A program made the position numbers and the translations under genes. This document shows positions 1 to 10,000 of a DNA stretch of 20,580 bases, piece after piece. This stretch comes from Fonticula-like sp. SCN 57-25. Lineage: Eukaryota > Nucleariida > Rotosphaerida. Below the pieces are notes generated by a model. The model searched no databases and was not told where the DNA came from. It saw only the letters and a program-made list of their open reading frames with translations. Position 1 is the first letter of the stretch. The number at the start of each line of letters is the position of its first letter. Where the stretch lies: assembly GCA_001724245.1 (NCBI GenBank), contig MEDX01000089.1, positions 1 to 20,580 on the forward strand, read 5' to 3'.

Positions 1-208
1 GGACGCGCTAAGGTTCAAGTAGTGCCACCTAAGATCAAATGCAAAAAAAGAGCGTTCAGTATGTATGCTTGTAGCCAATAAAGGGGCAGCGCACATTTGC
101 CCGCTGACGCGGCCAATGAGAGACGCAGTCACTCGACCAAAGTTGTTGGAAAGCGAGGGCTGGGAATTCCAATTCAGTGTGGAAATATCCCTATGAAAAA
201 CTCATCGG

Positions 209-809
209 TTAATCAAGCGTCGCATAAATTAAAAGGATGTACCATGAAACCGTAGGAGCGTCTGCCCAAATTGTCGAGGGAATTCCCAGCATGTCCGGAT
301 TACACACTCCTAAATAGTTCGATTGGTACATGAAGACTTGAGGGGTTCCCGAGGCGCAAAACTTGGCGGTGTTGGGCTGCATCGCGCCAGTCGCAATGTG
401 AGCACAACGTTTTACTATAACCCAACGCGCACCGCAAAAGAAGTGAAGTCGAATTGCCAATAACTAATCATCGTCGGCGCTGATCCAGTGCCCCAAAAGT
501 ACGTGATCGATGTAGCCCCTATCGTGGGATTAGCATTGGGAATACGACGAAAAAGATCAACACAATACAAGAGCCGGCTCGTACATCCGTTTGCGTTGGG
601 GATGCCAACGGGCCATCCGACTGTGGGTGTGCTACTCCAGGTGCTAGCCGCCGTTACGGCGTATGCCTTGCTGTTGTTCGCAGCAGTGGCTAGCAATACA
701 GGTTAGAATAGAGCCACGCTGCCATCAACAAAAAGTACGTACAGAGCGACACCAAAACCGCCAGCAGCGCGGCGAGGAGCACCCTTCGCGCCCTCCATCC
801 GCCGGCCAT
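209..809 (-). CDS. Small secreted protein of unknown family, four exons
   Basis: Proposed join, on the minus strand: 809-743, 689-585, 518-433, 376-209, giving 141 residues. Exon 1 encodes a textbook signal peptide: MAGGWRARR, then a run of Leu/Ala/Val, then a small-residue cleavage region near Ser-Thr-Ala-Ala (about residues 22-26). The three introns are 53, 66 and 56 nt, start GTACGT, GTACGA and GTGCGC, and join in phases 1, 1 and 0. The first two carry CTAAC or CTAAT about 14 nt before the acceptor, like introns elsewhere in the window. The 66-nt intron is itself open in frame, so it could be retained, giving 163 residues. The mature part is rich in Trp, Tyr, Ser and Thr and has two cysteines about 22 residues apart near the C-terminus. 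I recognise no domain. It is transcribed away from the WD-SAM gene. The signal peptide and three concordant phases support a real gene; the family is unknown. Confidence 0.6.
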
Positions 810-1486
810 TTTTTTGTGTGGAGAGGACCCTGACAACAGTTATGGAAAATTTTTGCCCGTTCGCCTCCTTGAATTGGCAAAGACCGGATGGCCAATGGCG
901 ATCGTTCTTTGCATCATTCCAGCCAATCATGGATGAGTTGCAATTTGCTGATGCCAAAATAACAAAACAATCCAGATCGTACATGAAAGGATCTAGATTG
1001 ACTTTTGTCGAATCTCGCTCAATCGCTAAATCGACCAGATCGACGATTGAGAGAGCGGTACATGCGCACCAAACTGACTATATAATGCTTGTCCCTGATG
1101 TAATTCATCTTTATGTAGCAGTTCCGAGCACACGAACATGTCAGATAGCCTCATTATGGGCACCTTCGCCCACACCCCTAGGCAACCGCAGGGATTTTAC
1201 TCGTGACTGGATTGATCAATTCGGGTAACCTTGTGACAGCATTTTTTTGCTCTTCAGTGTTCGCTTGTACTGCGCATGTAGCCACCTGTAGCTGGCCGGT
1301 GATGGCGTGTCAGGCACACCTCACAGATGCCGTTCATGAGATGATGGAATGAGCGTTCTTTCTATTGCTTTTCCGCACAGCAGGGCTGCGATTCAGACTA
1401 TATGATCACGTGGGTGGTTTGCAGTTTGCAATTTTACGTGCTGCTGCTGCCAGCAGCAGCGGAAAGCGGCAAGAGTGTTCGCAATA
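810..1486. promoter_or_regulatory. Divergent intergenic region, probable two-way promoter
   Basis: About 680 bp between the start of the secreted-protein gene (minus) and the first WD-SAM gene (plus). I find no supported gene here. A plus-strand reading frame at 818-1228 has no recognisable domain and no splice support. The right part holds a CACGTG (1407-1412), a GCAAACT dimer on the minus strand (1417-1430) and a small CTGCTGCTGCC/GGCAGCAGCAG-like inverted stretch around 1441-1460. Its position implies promoter elements for both neighbours, but none is proven. Confidence 0.4.
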
Positions 1487-3635
1487 ATGGCGCATCAGTT
1501 GGTGAAGAAGGCGAGCATTCGACTACACACAACTGATGTATGTTTGTTGTATTCCGCTCGTAGCATGGTCATGGTCTGACGCGGAAAGTAATTTTAGACG
1601 CTGGGGTCACAAGTCGTGTGTGCGATTTCTCCCGACGGCACTTTGGTGGCATCGGGCAGTTGGGACAGGTCACTCTGCATCACCAATATCGCCACGCAGG
1701 AAAAGGTGTACACTGTGCAGTGTGAAAGTTTTGTACGCATCTTTTTGTTCTCTTTGGACTCTTTTTTGTTCTGACCATCGTGTAAGGTGCGCGATGTCGC
1801 GTGGTCGCCCGACGGGACGCGCCTTGTCGCCGCGGTAAGTGGTATTTTCTCCGACGAGAGCGTTGTCATTGAAGTCACCAACAACAATGCGCACTCGGTC
1901 GTGTACGATAATAACACATATGTATGCATCACGCCTGCTGCTCCTTCGTTGCTCATCCCTTGTATAGTTGTTTGGATGCGCGTTCAGTCCCAGTGGAATC
2001 CTTGCCGTCGGTGGACATGATCAAGCAGTGACACTTTTGGACCCATCCAACAACTATTCAGTTAGTGAAAAATTGACAGGATTGTCTTATTGGGTGCGTA
2101 GTGAATGAATTCTTTCTGTAGCTCACTCGAAAGTATTAGGTGAATTCCCTCGCCTTTTCCCCCGATGGTAATCTTCTTGCCGTGGGATGTACTGGTGGCC
2201 ACCTGTATATTTATAAATTGACCAATGGCAAGTGGGCGCAAGAGGCTTATAACAAATATCACTCTAATTCTGTACGATATTTCACCTTGTATTGCCATGG
2301 ACTTACGGTCCCTGTCACTAGGTCGTTTCACTCTGCTTCAGTCCCTCTGGCCGCATGCTATTGGCCACAAGTACTGACGATACTGCTTCCATCTGGAATG
2401 TTCCATCTAATGCCACGTGGTCAACCACTGCTCCCGTGACACTTAAGGGGCACATGAGTGGTGTCAAAGGCGGCGCCTTTCTCGGAGACGAGTCGCACGT
2501 CATCACTGTGTCACATGTTTTCATCCGCATTTGGCGCACCTCTGATGGAGTGCAAACTGCAAACTACATATGTGGTCAACAGGTGTGTCACGCTTTGTCT
2601 ATTTATATTGCTTACCCATTTTGGTATGCAGGTGATGTCATCGTCTTATCACGCTGCGTCTGGCAACATTATTGTTGGTCTTTATGATGGTCAAGTGGAA
2701 ATGTGGCAAACTGATCCGTATATTGCAACTCCTGACTCTCAAACTGCCCCTCAAGTTGCACTTCCCGCCCATGAATGCGTCCGCGAGCGTCTGGCAGAGG
2801 CGCAGGCACAGGCCAAGGACATTGAGAAATTGATTGAAAAGGCTAAAGATGGATTACGTCAGTATGTGTCACGTGATCAGGAGCGCAAGAACTCCATTTC
2901 TGATCTTGAGACCAAATGTGCGTACATATCTAATGATGTATTATTTCCTCTTCTGACATGTGTCTAGTGGCAAACGAACAAAACAACGTCGAGGATATGC
3001 AAACTCCCGAGTATATTGCAGAGTCACGTGAGTTGACTAAACTGATGGAGCGCCGTGATTTGCTGCTTGGCATTATTCATGGCTGCACGCAGATATTTGA
3101 CAGTTTGACAGATTGCCTATCTGTTTCCGGATTGGACGACCTTCGTGGTGATATTTTTAAAGAGTGGCTGTGCGACATTGGCATGCGCAAACTGCAAACT
3201 GCATTTAAGGACATTGATGGCGCTACCTTGACAATGCTCACTGTGAGTGACGTCATGGAGTATGACGTCACCTTTAAAGATGCCGCCGCCCTTCAACTAT
3301 CTGGCTACATTGCGCACTACAAGCTAAGTGATGACAGCGCATTTGCCCCACCACGTGGCAGTGTTCTATCATGGAACGAAGCGCAAACTGCACACTGGAT
3401 TGCTTCACTTGATGCTCCTTTTTCTTCTCTTGCCTTTGCTGGCTGGCATGGTGCTGCCTTATGTTCACTTTCGCCGCCACGTGTCATTGAAGCATTGAAA
3501 GGAAAACTCAATGCTGCTGATGCGGTAAAGTTCCTCAACCTCATCCGAACTGAGCGCACCCACGTGGACAATGACAAGCCCACGTGGGTTTCCAAATGGA
3601 GTGGCGCAAGCACCATCATCCATCAACCCACCTAA
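1487..3635 (+). CDS. WD40-coiled coil-tandem SAM-like protein, copy 1
   Basis: Join 1487-1537, 1598-1732, 1787-1921, 1968-2093, 2140-2271, 2322-2582, 2632-2917, 2968-3635, giving 597 residues. The first six introns are phase 0 and the last is phase 1; all are 46-60 nt. Residues about 18-315 form WD repeats, most starting with a strand such as C-A-I-S-P-D-G, A-W-S-P-D-G or A-F-S-P-x-G. Residues about 325-415 are a Glu/Lys/Gln-rich coiled coil. Two SAM-like helical domains follow: about 437-493 (KEWLCDIGM, then IDGATLTML) and about 507-572 (an HWIASL segment, then WHGAALCSL). The layout recalls WDSUB1 (WD repeats, SAM, U-box), but there is no U-box and there are two SAM-like units. Likely a cytoplasmic scaffold; partners are unknown. 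One blade around residues 254-262 has lost the Gly-Ser-Gly-Asp-Gly turn present in copy 2. It is the upstream member of a tandem pair. Confidence 0.85.
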
Positions 3636-3820
3636 CATCCATATTCATCATCATTATTCATCACTTTTTTAAACAGTCCCTTATATTGGTTAAAGGGTCT
3701 ATTTGGATTCTTATCCAAATATCATAGTGACTCGCTAGCCATACTTGGACAGGCTAGCGTGTCATATACATTCATGTGTCTCTTTGAGACTCGTATGTGA
3801 CGTCGAGCATGATGCTTAAG
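3636..3820. other. Intergenic, 3' flank of WD-SAM copy 1
   Basis: AT-rich 3' untranslated and spacer sequence after the copy 1 stop codon. It contains a short inverted repeat around GCTAGCC and GGCTAGC (3733-3756). I see no gene. Confidence 0.4.
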
Positions 3821-3892
3821 CAGACACGTGACGTCATACTGCCCTTTCGCCATTGGCAGACACGTGACGTCATGCTGCCCTTACGCCATTGG
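3821..3892 (+). repeat. 36-bp tandem duplication with overlapping E-box and CRE
   Basis: Two head-to-tail 36-bp units (3821-3856 and 3857-3892) differ at only two positions. Each carries CACGTGACGTCA, in which the palindrome CACGTG overlaps the palindrome TGACGTCA, followed by CGCCATTGG (a reverse CCAAT box). In other eukaryotes CACGTG is bound by bHLH or bZIP factors and TGACGTCA by bZIP/ATF factors. It lies between the two WD-SAM genes, about 850 bp upstream of copy 2. Confidence 0.85.
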
Positions 3893-4192
3893 CGAGCTTG
3901 TCCTCGAAAAGTTCGAAGAGCTGCCCGTGGTTGAAAAGGCCGCCTTTTCTATTCGTGCAATACGCGGCTTTCGAGGAGCGGTTGGCGATGTTGCTCAAAA
4001 ATTCCTCCCAGGAGCGGTCGTTGCATGCAATCCCTTCCATGGGGTCGGGTCACGTGCGCGGGATCGATGTGCCAGAATGACGTCATCAGGGCTTTCCACA
4101 AAGAAAAGAGTGCCTTGCAGTGCTTGAAGCGCGACTTCACAACGTCCGCAGTGAAGAGCGAGGCGTCGAGAGTCTCGCTTTTGGTGAGGGAT
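3870..4192 (-). pseudogene. Broken Myb/SANT-like DNA-binding domain remnant
   Basis: Two minus-strand reading frames, read in order, resemble the Myb/SANT-like domain family (the type common in plants, fungi and oomycetes and in Harbinger-type transposon proteins). The first, about 4192-4030, contains FTADVVKSRFKHCKALFSLW, like the third helix (x-VKNR-x-x-LK-x-x-Y-x-x-W). The second, 4040-3870, reads DPMEGIACNDRSWEEF, then NRKGGLFNHGQLFELFEDKL, like the family's W-D-P, D-x-x-W and final 'plyd-L-x-x-if' segments. The frames are out of register around 4030-4045, a stop codon precedes the second part, and I find no N-terminal helices upstream. I read it as a decayed fragment of a DNA-binding or transposon-derived gene. 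A live gene with an unseen intron is possible but less likely. The 3' end runs into the 36-bp repeat. Confidence 0.5.
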
Positions 4193-4334
4193 CACGTGAC
4201 GCGTTGTCACGTGGTCAGTTGACGCGCTGACACGTGGCCAATTGGAAATTTGCCGTTTGCCTTGTACGCAGACAATGTTTTTTTCAGACCGTGTGTGCGC
4301 GTCGAATGTTGAGGTCTGCCAGCAAATGGGTCAG

Positions 4335-4362
4335 ATTCACGTGATTGTAATCACGTGATCTG
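4335..4362. repeat. Near-perfect inverted repeat of TCACGTGATT
   Basis: Two CACGTG palindromes face each other: TCACGTGATT, a two-base spacer, then AATCACGTGA, flanked by AGAT and TCT. It could be a paired binding site for a dimeric factor or simply reflect the general CACGTG excess. It lies upstream of WD-SAM copy 2. Confidence 0.7.
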
Positions 4363-4734
4363 TGTCGAGCGCGTCCTGAAAGAAGATGGCATTTTCGTCG
4401 CCAATCCGTCGATCCCCCTCAGCCGTTCTTGAGGGTCGAATCCGGCGAGCCTGATAAAATTGTGGCACATCCTTCAATAATAATAAAGGAATAAATTATT
4501 CATAATTATTATTCGAATTTTGAAACCAAATGGACCCTTAATTTTTTTCGTTGTGCCTTTCTTATTGATTGCCTTTGTATTGATACGGGGTTTCATGCTC
4601 TCGTGACTGCAATTTACCTTGTGATGATTTTCGCATGTCACGTGACTATGATCACGTGTCATAGTTTGAAAGCTGTCACTTTGCAAGAGCTTTGCAGGGC
4701 GGCGCCCGGGAAAGAGTGAAGAGTGCTTGACGCG
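4363..4734 (+). promoter_or_regulatory. Upstream region of WD-SAM copy 2
   Basis: No gene is seen. The stretch holds an AT-rich potential hairpin (AATAATAAT near 4476, ATTATTATT near 4505) and two further CACGTG palindromes separated by a few bases (about 4638-4658). The last 30 bases before the ATG (an AAGAGTG-like stretch) resemble those before copy 1, so the duplication probably included some 5' leader. Confidence 0.4.
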
Positions 4735-6842
4735 ATGGCGCTTCAACTGGACAAGAAGGCGAGTATTCAAGTACACGAGGCGTCGGTACGTTGTCATTTT
4801 CTGTCGCCCGATGTGTGCTGCCGCTGATCTGATGCTGCTTGTACTGCAGTTGAGAGGGTGTGCGATTTCCCCCTGCGGCACTTTGTTGGCAACTGGCGGT
4901 CTTGACAGTTCGCTCTGCATCACCGAGTTTGCCACAGAGGCAAAGGTGTACACAGCACACTGTGATAATCATGTACGCGTCTTTTTGTCCTTTGTGTGCT
5001 GATGTCATTTTATTAAAGGCGTATGGTGTTGCGTGGTCGCCCGACGGGAGGCGCCTTGTCGCCGTGACTAGTGATGGCCGCGTCATCCAAGTCACAAACA
5101 ACAACTCGCACTCGACGGTGTACAGGATCAACACGAATGTGCGCATTATGTTTACTGCTCTTTTTTTGCTCATCTCTTGTTTAGTTGAACGGATGTGCGT
5201 TCAGCCCCCGCGGGATCCTTGCAATCGGTGGAGGCGATAAAGCAGTGACGCTCTTGGATCCATCAAGACAGTTTTCAGTTATTGGAACAATTAAAGGGCT
5301 GGCTAATACTGTACGATAATGAATGAGTACTAGTCTTGATGTTGCTCACAGTAGCCCATGCAGGTGATGCGTCTCGCCTTTTCCCCCGATGGGAATCTCC
5401 TTGTCGCGGGATGCGGTGATGGCCACATATACATTTATGGACTGACCAATGGCAAGTGGGAACAAGTAACAGGTATCATGCATCATTCTGGATGGGTATG
5501 ATACTTTTAATGATTATTCTATTTGTTAATTATTTCTAGATATGGTCACTGTGCTTCAGCCCCTCTGGCCGCATGCTATTAGCCACAAGTTTTGACAATA
5601 CTGCCACTATATGGAACGTTCCAACTGGGACCACGTGGCCATCCATTCCTCACGTGACACTCAAGGGACACACAGATCAAGTCAGAGGAGGCGCCTTTTT
5701 GCGCGACGAGTCACACGTGATCACTGGATCGGGCGATGGGTCGCTCCGTGTTTGGCGCACCTCTGATGGAGTGCAAACTGCAAACTACGAAAGTGGGAAC
5801 GTGTGTCACACACATACTTTTCTATTTTAGTACTCACGTTTGTTGCTATGCAGGTGTATTCATTGTCGTATCATGCTGCGTCTGGCAAAATAGCTGTCGG
5901 TCTTAATGATGGTCTCCTGGAAGTGTGGCAAACTATTCTTCATATTGCACCATATGCTGCCCCTCGAGCGGCCCTTCCCGCCCACGTGTGCGTTTGCTGG
6001 CGGCTGGCCGAGGCGCAGGCAGAAACGGACAAGATCCAAGTGACCCTTGACAAAGCCAACAATGGATTACGTCAGCAAATGTCACGTGAACAAGAACTGA
6101 AGCGCTCGATTGCAGACCTCGAAGCCAAATGTGCGTTCATATATGATTATGTTATTATAGTACTAATATGATGTTAGTGGCGAGCGAGAAAAAGGCGCTA
6201 AAGGAACTGCAAACTGACGAGTATATTGCACAGTCACGTGAGTATAGTATGCTGAATGAGCGCCACAATGAACTATTGGGTGTCATTCACGGCTGCACGC
6301 AGACACTTGACAGCTTGACAGATTGCTTATCTGTTTCGGGATTGGAGGACCTGCGCGGCGACACCTTCAAAGAGTGGCTGTGTGACATTGGCCTACGCAA
6401 ACTGCAAACTTCACTTACAGGCATTGATGGCGCAACCTTGACGATGCTCCATGTGAGAGACGTCATCGATCACGGTGTGTCATACCCCGATGCCGCCGCC
6501 CTTCAAATGCATGGCTACATGGCGCACAACAAGCTGAGCGACGACAGCACATTTGCCCCGCCACGTGGGAGTGTGCTATCATGGACTGTTAAGCAAACTG
6601 CAAACTGGATCAAATCTCTAAATGACCCATATGATTGCTTATGTGATGCTGACTGGCATGGTGCTGCCCTATGTTCACTTTCGCCGCCACGTGTCATTGA
6701 AGCAAGCAAGGGAGCACTCAAGGCGCCAGATGCAGTAAAGTTTATCGGACTAGTGCGTCAAATGAGAAAGATAGTGGACGGCGACAAGGCCACGTGGGTA
6801 TCAACATGGAGTGGTTCGACGCCCATCGATCAAGCGCCCTAG
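4735..6842 (+). CDS. WD40-coiled coil-tandem SAM-like protein, copy 2
   Basis: Join 4735-4785, 4850-4972, 5019-5138, 5185-5310, 5364-5495, 5540-5800, 5854-6130, 6178-6842, giving 584 residues. Introns are 44-64 nt and fall at the same codons and phases as in copy 1; exons 1, 4, 5 and 6 have identical lengths in both genes. Residues about 18-300 are WD repeats, including a well-formed blade with GHTDQV, then GSGDGSLRVW. A coiled coil follows (about 310-400), then two SAM-like domains (KEWLCDIGL with IDGATLTML, then NWIKSL with WHGAALCSL). No catalytic or U-box domain is visible. The family resemblance is to WDSUB1-like WD/SAM scaffolds, which is inference. The gene is intact and converges on WDR3; only 225 bp separate the two stop codons. 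Both copies remain open across all eight exons, which implies selection on each. Confidence 0.87.
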
Positions 6843-6889
6843 TGCTATTGCTTCCATTCACACTCATATCAATACTATATCTATAAACC

Positions 6890-6895
6890 AATAAA
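6890..6895 (+). terminator. Candidate poly(A) signal of WD-SAM copy 2
   Basis: AATAAA 48 bases after the copy 2 stop codon, at a typical distance for a short 3' untranslated region. Confidence 0.45.
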
Positions 6896-7058
6896 CCGCA
6901 TGACCAGAATCAATAGTATCAACCCTCTCACATTATCCAATATACTGTATGGCCATACCATTAACCACACTCACATTCATACCCATATTTTCAACCCTTT
7001 TCCCACACTTTTCCAACACTTTCCTATCAATCTCTTATTACTTTCAATCTCAATTATA

Positions 7059-7064
7059 TTTATT
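7059..7064 (-). terminator. Candidate poly(A) signal of WDR3
   Basis: AATAAA on the minus strand, only three bases past the WDR3 stop codon. It is unusually close; a later, non-canonical signal within the convergent spacer is also possible. Confidence 0.25.
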
Positions 7065-7067
7065 CAT

Positions 7068-10000
7068 CTATACAATCCTCTGCTTCTTCACCTCCTTCTT
7101 CCCCTTCCCTCCCTTCTTCCCTCCCTTCTTCCCCTCCTCCTCCTCCCTCTCAATCTCGACGCCCACGACCCCCTTCTCCTCCGCGCGCCGCACCGCAAAC
7201 GCCATCGCAGCCCTATTGAACCCCATAGCATCCTTATACTGCCCCAAAAGCCGCTGCGCACTCGCCCCGACACTCGCCAGGGCAGGTCGGAAGGCGCGGT
7301 TGGACACAATTTGGGCCTGGTGGACACCCACGACAAAGTGCAGCACGCGGCAGCACAGTTCAGCGTTGCGGCCACGTGATAGCCAGTCATCCAGATGACG
7401 TAATAGTGCGTGCACGTGGCCAAACGACAAAAGCAAGAGTGCTGATTCGAGCTCGCTGGCGCGCACGCTGGCAAGGACAGACAACAAATAGGCACTCGAA
7501 GAAGCGCAGCCAGAGGCAACAACAAGAGGGTGAAGTGCCCCTGAATCCGCCCCTGAATCTGCCCCTGAATTGTCACCTGAATCCGCCCCTGATGCGATAT
7601 CGAGTGCTTCAATGAGCCGGTCTGCGGCGCCGAGCGAGGCTGCGGCGGGCGGCGGCGCCAGAGACGATTCCGTGTTTGAGACGTTTTCTGCGGCCGATGC
7701 GTCGAAAAGTGACTCGAGCTGCTTTTCGCGCTCTTCGTCGAGGAAAAGTTGCTCGTCGGTGCGTTCCCAGACGCGAAGGGAGCGGTCGTGCGAGGCGGAG
7801 ACGATAAAGTCGCCGCGGGAGCTCACACAGAGGGACCAGACGGCGCCAAAGTGGCCATCAAGCGTCAAAATCATTTCAAACTAGGAGAGAAATGGGGTAA
7901 GTCGGGTGAAAAGGGGTGAAAAAAGAAGAGAAATGACATAAAAGTGGTCAAAAGCGATGAAAAATGAGTCAAAAAAACACACACAAAAAGTGACAAAAAG
8001 TGACTGAAATGACCAATTTGACCCAAAAATAACACAAAATGACACAAAAACAACCATTTTACACCCAATACACACAAACATAAAAACATAAAAACATACT
8101 TCCCTTCCTTTATTCCTTCCTTTCTTCTTCGTACCTTGTCCGCGTCCCACTCCTTGACGAGTCCATCCTTACCCGCCGACCAAAAATAGTGCGTCCCCGG
8201 CACAAACCTCACCGCCATCACACTATCTCCATGCGCATGCATCGACTTGTGACAGTCACCGAAATCCAAGCCCCACACCTTTACGCTCTTATCCGCACTC
8301 GCACTCACAAGCAGCCCACTATCAAATGATATGTCAAGTGACAGCGCAGGCAGCTTGTGGCCGTAAAGTGATAGGAAGAATTTTAGAGTGTCGACGAAAA
8401 AGACTTTGATTGTCGCGTCGAGAAGGCTGAGGGCGAGAAGGCGGCCGTCGGGGGAAATGCGGACGCAAAGTACGTCATCGGTCATGGTAAGTGTACGTGT
8501 ATGAACAATGCTCAGCGTCCTCGTGGCAGCAGAAGTAGTGTTTGTGGTAGTAGAAGTGCCAGAAATAGCACCTGAATTGCCAGAAATAGAAGCAGAAGTT
8601 GACTCTGAAAGTTCAAATTCCCAAAATTTCACGTGCTTATCAGCCGATCCAGTGACAAATTGCTTACCATCTGGGCACAGCGCAATAGACCAAATGGCGC
8701 CTTCGTGTGCTGCTTCAGAGTGAATAAGAGTCGAAGAGGCAATGTCGTGTAGTTCAAGGTGGCCGGATTTGGTGCCGATGAGCACGTGACGGTTGCCGGG
8801 GACGAAGATGAGGCAGAGGGCGTAGCCGCAGGGGAGAGTGCGGATGCAGGAGCGAGTCTTAATGTTCCAGATCTTGAGCGTATCTGAACAAGTATTAGTG
8901 CAAATTGCAAACTGAATGGAATTATACATGGTGATATGATGTGCACAATGATACAAAGGATATACACTTACAGCACAACTGACCATGTACGACAATGATA
9001 CAGCAACATGTGCAAACTGCAAACTGACACTGCTTTTCCCGCCATTCAACTTCACACATGATCACACACATGATCCCATACATGATCTCATTCATGATAT
9101 CCAGATCCCACACATGATCCCTGATCCCACACATGATCCCATACATGATCCCTGCCCTAGTCGTACCGCTGGAAGCAGAGGCAAGCATTTGGTCGTCAGA
9201 CGAGATGGCGACTGTGCGCACGTCGGTCCTGTGACCCGGCAGCTCGACCGCCGTCTGCAGCTCGGCGGAAAAGATCTTGCCGTCAGGGACGACGCTGTGC
9301 ATCTCGAGCGTGTTGTTGTGAAGCGCGCACAAAAGAGAGTACTTTTTGCCGTTGTCGACGGCGCGGACGTCAACTGAGCGGATCTTGGCGGATGCGCGCA
9401 CCGATCCCATCGTGACGATGAGATCGGTGGCGGTCAGTGTGACATCCTCCTCATCGGCATCGGGCTCATCGTCATCGTCGTCGTGAGCGTCGTCCTGTGC
9501 CTTGTTGGCGGCCGCAGTGGCCTTTTCGCGGCGGCGGCGGCGCTTCCGAAGCATTTTCTTGCGCGTCTCGGCCTCATCGAGGATGCGAAAGATCTCGACG
9601 GTGCGATCGGCGCCCTGGCAAAAGAGATGGCGGCCAGAGGGGTCGACCTTGATCGTGAGGACGCGCTCGGTCGAGCCCTGGCGGTTGAGTGTGCCGAAAA
9701 GGGTGCAGGCGCGCATTTCCTTGTCGTCGGCGTCGGCATCGGCGTCGGCATCTTCGAGATCGCCGCTGATGTTGACGCGAGGGACGCGCGAGATGGAATC
9801 GCTCAGGCGATCAACGTCCATCTTCCACACGTGGATGATCCCGTCGGCGCAGCCGGCATAAAGAGTCTTTTCGTCGGGTGAAGCCGTGATGCTCCACACC
9901 TCGCCGCGATGCCCGACGAGCGTCTCGACGCAGTGCTGCGCCTCGAGATCCCACGCCTTGATCAGATTGTCCTTGCTCGACGAGATGACGTAGCGCCCGT

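Noticed and set aside
818-1228. Plus-strand frame of 136 codons
   Set aside because: No domain, no splice partners with matching phases, and it overlaps the first exon and promoter side of the signal-peptide gene. I treat it as chance.
3828-4127. Plus-strand frame of 99 codons across the 36-bp repeat
   Set aside because: Its beginning is encoded by the tandem regulatory-type repeat, and the opposite strand has the more protein-like Myb/SANT blocks.
4676-5173. Minus-strand frame of 165 codons opposite WD-SAM copy 2
   Set aside because: It is antisense to exons that match copy 1 in sequence and phase, and it has no domain of its own.
9483-9881. Plus-strand frames opposite WDR3 exon 1
   Set aside because: Antisense shadow of a clearly homologous coding exon with high GC; low-complexity Ala/Arg content.
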